Origin: Geomobilimonas luticola
GTDB taxonomy: Bacteria > Desulfobacterota > Desulfuromonadia > Geobacterales > Geobacteraceae
DNA: 64,000 bases
Direction of reading: 5' to 3'
Assembly (NCBI RefSeq): GCF_018476905.1
Contig: NZ_JAHCVK010000004.1
Span: forward strand, 62,001 to 126,000
The position numbers and the translations under genes were made by a program. Each line of letters starts with the position of its first letter. Positions within the stretch are counted from its first letter, which is position 1. Under the pieces are notes generated by a model, which saw only the letters and a list, made by a program, of their open reading frames with translations, did not search any database and had not been told where the DNA came from. Positions 59,999 to 64,000 of the stretch are shown piece by piece.

Positions 59999-60472
59999 CT
60001 ATTTTTTGACCTTGAACACCGAGTGAAAAGTCGCTACCTTCGTCCCGTCCTCGTCGAAGACTTCTGCCTCCCCCCGGATGGTCCGGTCGTCCCGCTCCGC
60101 CACCCGAGCCACCGCCTTCACCGTACCCCCCCGCACCGGGGCATGGAACTTGAGCCCCAGATCGATAGTGGCAAAGTGGGTATCCTCCGGCAGGACGCTC
60201 TTGATCGCCATGGCTACCGCCGTGTCGGCCAGGGCCGTCACCGCCCCGCCGTGCATGAGCCCCTTCCCCTGGGCCAGCTTCACCTTGAACGGCATGGTCA
60301 GCACCGCCCTGCCATCCCGCGCCTCCTGGATATCCATCCCCAGGTACTCCTCGAACGGCGCGCAGGCGATCCATTCCGGCAATCGGAACGGCAGCGGCAC
60401 TCCTGCGGTCATCGGCTCTTCGTAGACTTTCTTGTACACGACTCCTCCTCCCATGCTATCCCTAAACATCAC
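59999..60472 (-). CDS. PaaI/YbgC-type hotdog thioesterase, 157 aa
   Basis: The hotdog fold signature is seen: 'MPFKVKLAQGKGLMHGGAVTALADTAVAMAIKSVLP' with HGG, then 'FATIDLGLKFHAPVRGGTVKAVARVAERDDRTIRGEAEVFDEDGTKVATF'. Members hydrolyse acyl-CoA, especially aryl-CoA thioesters. The frame opens at a GTG that overlaps the UDG gene's stop; a later GTG, preceded by GGAGG, is an alternative start and would give about 146 residues. The two genes are thus translationally coupled. Substrate is not evident. Confidence 0.85.
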   Translation of the reverse strand: MMFRDSMGGGVVYKKVYEEPMTAGVPLPFRLPEWIACAPFEEYLGMDIQEARDGRAVLTMPFKVKLAQGKGLMHGGAVTALADTAVAMAIKSVLPEDTHFATIDLGLKFHAPVRGGTVKAVARVAERDDRTIRGEAEVFDEDGTKVATFHSVFKVKK

Positions 60473-61233
60473 TCTTTCCGCTTGACGTCAGGCACCGTCA
60501 TATCGAGTTTCTGCAGTACCTGCACCATGTCATCCCAGACATTCCAGAACTTACTCGTATCCTTTTTATTGTGCAGCAAAAACGAAGGATGAAAGGTCGG
60601 CATGAGGGGGATGCCGTGGTAATCGTGAAACTTGCCGCGCAGCTTCGAGATGGGGGCCTTCGTCCCCAGGAGGGTCTGGGTGGCAAAGGTGCCGAGCGTT
60701 ACTATGGCCTCGGGGGCAATCGCCTTCACCTGGCGGAGCATGAACGGCCCGCACTGATCGATCTCGTGGGGTTCCGGGTTCCGGTTTCCCGGCGGGCGGC
60801 ACTTAAGGACATTGCAGATGTAGACGTCCTCCCGCTTCAGCCCCATGCGAGTGATGATGCGGTTCAGAAGCTGCCCCGCTTCCCCCACGAACGGTTCCCC
60901 CTGCAGATCCTCATCCCGGCCTGGCGCCTCACCGACGAAGACGATCCTGGCCCGGGGATTCCCCACTCCGAACACGAGAGTGGTCCTGGTCCCGCCAAGG
61001 GCGCACCGCTGGCACTCCCCCAGGTCTCCCCTGATCCGGTCAAGACTCTCGCCTTCAACCGGCACACCGGCAATGGGCACAGGGACTTCTTCTCCCGTAC
61101 CTGCCTTGGCCGGAACCGGTGCATTCCCCTGCGGAGGAGCCCATGGCAGTCCGTCCACGCCGCTCTCCTTCAGTTCCTCCAGGTACGCCTTCAGCGAGGC
61201 GACCAGGTCGGCCGTAGATCCATCCGCCGTCAT
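60469..61233 (-). CDS. Uracil-DNA glycosylase, family 4 ([4Fe-4S])
   Basis: The 254-residue protein shows the type-4/5 motifs: '[56 protein letters not shown]', '[25 protein letters not shown]' and '[11 protein letters not shown]'. Four Cys (two in 'CQRC', then 'CNVLKC'-type positions and a later one) should hold the iron-sulfur cluster. It removes uracil from DNA, including deaminated cytosine, in base excision repair. The first ~75 residues are a Pro/Ala/Glu-rich extension not found in the core. The ATG has an AAGGGG box. The longer frame upstream has no family similarity. Confidence 0.92.
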   Translation of the reverse strand: MTADGSTADLVASLKAYLEELKESGVDGLPWAPPQGNAPVPAKAGTGEEVPVPIAGVPVEGESLDRIRGDLGECQRCALGGTRTTLVFGVGNPRARIVFVGEAPGRDEDLQGEPFVGEAGQLLNRIITRMGLKREDVYICNVLKCRPPGNRNPEPHEIDQCGPFMLRQVKAIAPEAIVTLGTFATQTLLGTKAPISKLRGKFHDYHGIPLMPTFHPSFLLHNKKDTSKFWNVWDDMVQVLQKLDMTVPDVKRKE

Positions 61234-61250
61234 CCCAAACCCCTTTACAT

Positions 61251-62189
61251 TTGCGTAAATATTCAATATCATTTGCCCCTATGTTATTCATCGGGGCAGC
61301 GCTGCTGCTTATCATATGCACCCCCGCCGACGCCCTGGCCTGGGGGGGTGGTATTCACCTGCAGCTGGGAACTGCGGTACTGAATAACCTGACGGCAGTC
61401 CGTCCCGCCGTAGCAGCCGTCATCGGCGCGTACCCCTACGACTTCCTCTACGGCTGCCTCGCCGCCGACATCACCATCGGCAAGAAATTCACCCATTATC
61501 TTCTTCACTGCCATCGCTGGCAAGTCGGCATGAAGGTCCTGGGGTACGCCGGCCCCGATCCCCAGAAGGCCTGCGCCTACGGCTACCTCTCCCACCTGGC
61601 CGCCGACACCATCGCCCACAACTATTTCGTTCCGTTCAAGGTGATGCGGAGCTTCGCAAGCCTGACCCTGAAACATGCCTACTGGGAGATGCGCTTCGAG
61701 AACTTCGTGGAGCGGGAGATATGGGAGACCGCCCGGAAGATCTCCCAGGAAAACTACCGGGCCAACGACGCCATGCTGCGCAAGGTCCTGTCGGACACCA
61801 TCTTCTCGTTTGGCACCAACAAGCGGATATTCAACTCCATCCTCCTGGTGAGCCGGCTGGAAAAATGGCAGCAGGTGCTGCAGACCCTGAGCGACACTTC
61901 CCGCTACAACCTTGAAGAGAGCGACCGGGAGGAGTACATGGGGCTCGCCCAGGAAGCGGTGTTCGACTTCCTCAACGAGATGGAGGAATCACGCTACTTC
62001 CACGCCGACCCCACCGGCGAACGGGCGCTGGTGACCGCCGAGGCGGTGCGCAAGAACCTGCGGCTCCTCTACCGGAGCGGCAAGCTGACCAAGGAACAGG
62101 CACTGGAGCAGCTGGACGGAATGAAGGGGAAGCTGCGCGAGGCGATATGGGAGCCCGACCAGCTTCTCCGCATACTCTCCACCGAATAA
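61251..62189 (+). CDS. Zinc-dependent phospholipase C-like protein, 312 aa
   Basis: A signal-peptide-like hydrophobic N terminus (to about residue 30) is followed by '[20 protein letters not shown]', '[29 protein letters not shown]' and '[21 protein letters not shown]', a spacing of His and Asp residues like the Zn-dependent phospholipase C/S1-P1 nuclease fold. The C-terminal third is helical and charged. Activity is unknown; a phospholipase or a related hydrolase role in the periplasm is possible. The start is uncertain (TTG here, or an ATG 30 bases on), since neither has a clear ribosome binding site. Confidence 0.8.
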   Translation: MRKYSISFAPMLFIGAALLLIICTPADALAWGGGIHLQLGTAVLNNLTAVRPAVAAVIGAYPYDFLYGCLAADITIGKKFTHYLLHCHRWQVGMKVLGYAGPDPQKACAYGYLSHLAADTIAHNYFVPFKVMRSFASLTLKHAYWEMRFENFVEREIWETARKISQENYRANDAMLRKVLSDTIFSFGTNKRIFNSILLVSRLEKWQQVLQTLSDTSRYNLEESDREEYMGLAQEAVFDFLNEMEESRYFHADPTGERALVTAEAVRKNLRLLYRSGKLTKEQALEQLDGMKGKLREAIWEPDQLLRILSTE

Positions 62190-62191
62190 CC

Positions 62192-62225
62192 TTTCACCCT
62201 CACTTTTTACTTTTTACTTTTCACG
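62192..62225. repeat. CGTGAAAAGTAAAAAGT intergenic repeat, copy 2 (opposite strand)
   Basis: The stretch between the convergent phospholipase-like and coaBC genes is, on the minus strand, CGTGAAAAGTAAAAAGT repeated with AGTAAAAAGTG. It matches the segment near 5.46 kb. Confidence 0.5.
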
Positions 62226-63403
62226 TCCCTCACCCGATCGAGAATCACGTCCGCCAGTGCATCCTTCCCCATGAGGGGCAACTCTTCTACCCTGCCGTCG
62301 CGGTAGAGGAGCCTGGCGATATTGGTGTCCACGTTGAAGCCGGCCCCCACCTGGCCAACATCGTTGGCCACGACGAGGTCCAGGTTTTTCTCGTTCAGCT
62401 TCTTGCCAGCGTTCTCCAGGAGGCTTTCGGTCTCGGCGGCAAAGCCGACCAGAAGCTGCCCCCCCTTGTTCGCACCCAGTTCCGCCAGGATGTCGGGATT
62501 ACGCACGAGTTCGATGGTTTCGGGCTGGTCGCTCTTCTTGACCTTGTCCGGCGCACGCCGGGCAGGGCGGTAATCCGCCACTGCCGCCGCCTTGATGACG
62601 ATGGAGGTTGATGCATACCGTTCCAGCACGGCATCCCGCATCTCCCGGGCACTGGTGACGTGAATGGTCTCCACCCCCCAGGGGGCGTCGAGGCAGGTCG
62701 GACCCGTCACCAGGGTGACTCGTGCGCCACGGCGGCTGGCCGCCCGGGCAATGGCATACCCCATTTTGCCCGAGGAGTAGTTGCTGATGAAGCGTACCGG
62801 GTCCAGCTCTTCCCGGGTCGGTCCGGCTGTCACCAGCACATGCTTTCCCGCCAGATCCTTGGGAGTCAGGACCGCCAGGGCCGCTTCGAAGATGGCCGCC
62901 GGCTCCTGCAGTTTTCCCTCACCCTCCCAGCCGCAGGCAAGCATCCCCCGGGAAGGCTCCACAAAGAGGTAACCGTGGGCCTTGAGCCGCGCCTCGTTCT
63001 CCTGGTAGAGCGGGTTCTGGTACATGTTGACGTTCATGGCCGGGGCGATGAGGACCGGTGCCTTCGTCGCCATGACCGTGGTGGTGAGCATGTCGTCGGC
63101 GATGCCGTGGGCCAGCTTGCCGATGACGTTGGCGGTGGCGGGGGCGATGATGAACAGGTCCGCCCGGTCGGCCAGGGAGATGTGGCCGATCTCCTGCTCG
63201 GAGATGAGGTTGAACAGCTCCGTGTGGACCGGGTTCATGGAAAGGGTCTGGAACGTGAGCGGGGCCACGAACTCCGTCGCCGACCGGGTCATGACGACGT
63301 GGACGGTGGCGCCGGCCTTGGTCAGCAGACGGAGGAGCTCCACCGCTTTGTAGGCGGCGATCCCGCCGGTGACGCCGAGAATTACCACTTTATCCTTCAG
63401 CAT
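62207..63403 (-). CDS. coaBC: Bifunctional phosphopantothenoylcysteine decarboxylase/phosphopantothenate-cysteine ligase CoaBC
   Basis: The 398-residue protein has the flavoprotein decarboxylase half (residues about 1-185) with 'ILGVTGGIAAYKAVELLRLL', 'HISLADRADLFIIAPATANVIGKLAHGIADDMLTTT', 'PAMNVNMYQNP' and the catalytic Cys in 'MLACGWEGEGKL'. The ligase half follows, with 'VTAGPTREELDPVRFISNYSSGKMGYAIA' and 'VIKAAAVADYRP'. It makes 4'-phosphopantetheine for CoA in the cytoplasm. The start is the ATG of MLKDKVV with GGGAGG upstream; a longer frame is not supported. Confidence 0.96.
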   Translation of the reverse strand: MLKDKVVILGVTGGIAAYKAVELLRLLTKAGATVHVVMTRSATEFVAPLTFQTLSMNPVHTELFNLISEQEIGHISLADRADLFIIAPATANVIGKLAHGIADDMLTTTVMATKAPVLIAPAMNVNMYQNPLYQENEARLKAHGYLFVEPSRGMLACGWEGEGKLQEPAAIFEAALAVLTPKDLAGKHVLVTAGPTREELDPVRFISNYSSGKMGYAIARAASRRGARVTLVTGPTCLDAPWGVETIHVTSAREMRDAVLERYASTSIVIKAAAVADYRPARRAPDKVKKSDQPETIELVRNPDILAELGANKGGQLLVGFAAETESLLENAGKKLNEKNLDLVVANDVGQVGAGFNVDTNIARLLYRDGRVEELPLMGKDALADVILDRVRDVKSKK

Positions 63404-63486
63404 GCTCCCTCCCTCAACACGGAAACCAGGATAGGTTCGAAATATTTTCTTCCTTCCCCACAGCAAACCTTCCGCCCTCCGCTCCA

Positions 63487-64000
63487 TCAAGTGATGTACG
63501 GATTGTGCAGCCGCTCATGGCCGATGGTGGTGGATGGCCCATGCCCCGGATAGGCGCGGGTCTCGTCCGGCAGGGTCAGGAGCTGGTTGCGGATGCTCTC
63601 CATCAGCGCCTGGTGGGAACTGCCGGGGAAATCGGTCCTCCCGACCCCGTCGGCAAAGAGGGTATCCCCCGTAATGACGATCCCCTCTTTCGCCAGATAG
63701 AGGCAGCACCCCCCCGGCGTATGCCCCGGCGTATGGAGCACCTTGAGGGAATGCGTCCCGAACGTGATGGTCATGCCATCCTCCAGCGCCCGGTCGGGAC
63801 GGGGAGAGTTCTCCGTGACGAGGTTGTACATGGCAGCCACGTCTGCGGCACGGGCCAGGAAATGGACGTCCCCCCCGTGGATGAGGAGCTGGGCGCCGGT
63901 GGCTGCCAGGACAGCCCTGTTCCCCCCTACATGGTCGAAGTGACCGTGGGTGTTGATGACATGGCTGATCTTCAGCCCGAGGCGGTTAACGGCAGCCAGG
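63487..64000 (-). CDS. Metallo-beta-lactamase-fold hydrolase (glyoxalase II-like), 5' end beyond window
   Basis: The visible ~170 residues read leftward from the window edge through 'HVINTHGHFDHVGGNRAVL' (HxHxDH), 'FGTHSLKVLHTPGHTPGGCCLYL' (His), 'VITGDTLFADGVGRTDFPGSSHQALMESI' (Asp) and 'AYPGHGPSTTIGHERLHNPYI' (His), the full set of metal ligands of the glyoxalase-II group. Substrate could be a glutathione-like or other thioester, or a phosphodiester. The N-terminal ~30 residues lie outside the window. No ATG upstream can be judged. Confidence 0.88.
   Translation of the reverse strand, partial: LAAVNRLGLKISHVINTHGHFDHVGGNRAVLAATGAQLLIHGGDVHFLARAADVAAMYNLVTENSPRPDRALEDGMTITFGTHSLKVLHTPGHTPGGCCLYLAKEGIVITGDTLFADGVGRTDFPGSSHQALMESIRNQLLTLPDETRAYPGHGPSTTIGHERLHNPYIT

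Overview
The window looks like chromosomal DNA of a Geobacter-type deltaproteobacterium (Desulfuromonadales). Supporting traits are high GC, many sigma-54 elements, an EtfBA pair with a ferredoxin-fused EtfA next to an ETF:menaquinone oxidoreductase, a large single-chain pyruvate carboxylase, several Cache/HAMP signalling proteins, and two genes interrupted by in-frame UGA exactly at a redox-active cysteine (selenoproteins). The species assignment is an inference. No rRNA, tRNA, CRISPR array, complete insertion sequence or prophage was seen.

Layout. 1-3.6 kb: 5' part of an rRNA methyltransferase gene, a hypothetical gene, a LOG-family gene, and a leftward operon of a small Cys-rich protein, two tiny membrane proteins and a 349-residue membrane protein. 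4-8 kb: an NtrC-type regulator, a zinc-ribbon/SPFH pair and a TumE/TumA-like toxin-antitoxin pair. 8.2-16.5 kb: a lipoprotein, a Cache histidine kinase, a Cache-PAS-GGDEF cyclase, SuhB-like phosphatase, a B12-radical SAM enzyme and a soluble histidine kinase. 16.7-22.4 kb: amtB, glnK, an outer-membrane beta-barrel gene and modABC. 22.8-28.4 kb: seleno-peroxiredoxin, a glutamine amidotransferase, and the EMO/EtfA/EtfB electron-transfer genes. 28.8-31.9 kb: nifB-like gene overlapping a GNAT gene, divergent from a DraG-like gene. 32-45.5 kb: Tad-like protein, MFS transporter, YdbL/YdbH pair, IclR regulator, a receptor-like coiled-coil protein, an actin-like protein and an amidohydrolase. 45.6-64 kb: pyruvate carboxylase, SurA-like isomerase, ferritin, a PHP-kinase fusion, SPFH/NfeD, a second NtrC-type regulator, a beta-CASP nuclease, a seleno pyridine-nucleotide oxidoreductase, type-4 uracil-DNA glycosylase, CoaBC and a metallo-beta-lactamase-fold hydrolase cut by the window edge.

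Two regulatory circuits can be read from the DNA. (1) Two nearly identical sigma-54 promoters, about 31 kb apart, drive the small membrane-protein operon and the MFS transporter. Each is preceded by copies of a TTTGCA-N4-TGCAAA palindrome, and one cluster abuts the NtrC-type regulator gene. (2) A nitrogen circuit: sigma-54 promoter matches lie before glnK-amtB, the outer-membrane protein gene, modABC and the nifB-like gene. The outer-membrane and nifB-like leaders both carry paired hexaloops with A at position 1 and G at position 4, followed by an intrinsic terminator whose 5' arm overlaps the second hairpin. That is the architecture of ANTAR-protein antitermination.

Most other genes are housekeeping or respiratory. 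The main caveats are start codons without a clear ribosome binding site, promoter calls made by eye, and families named from recognisable motifs without a database search.
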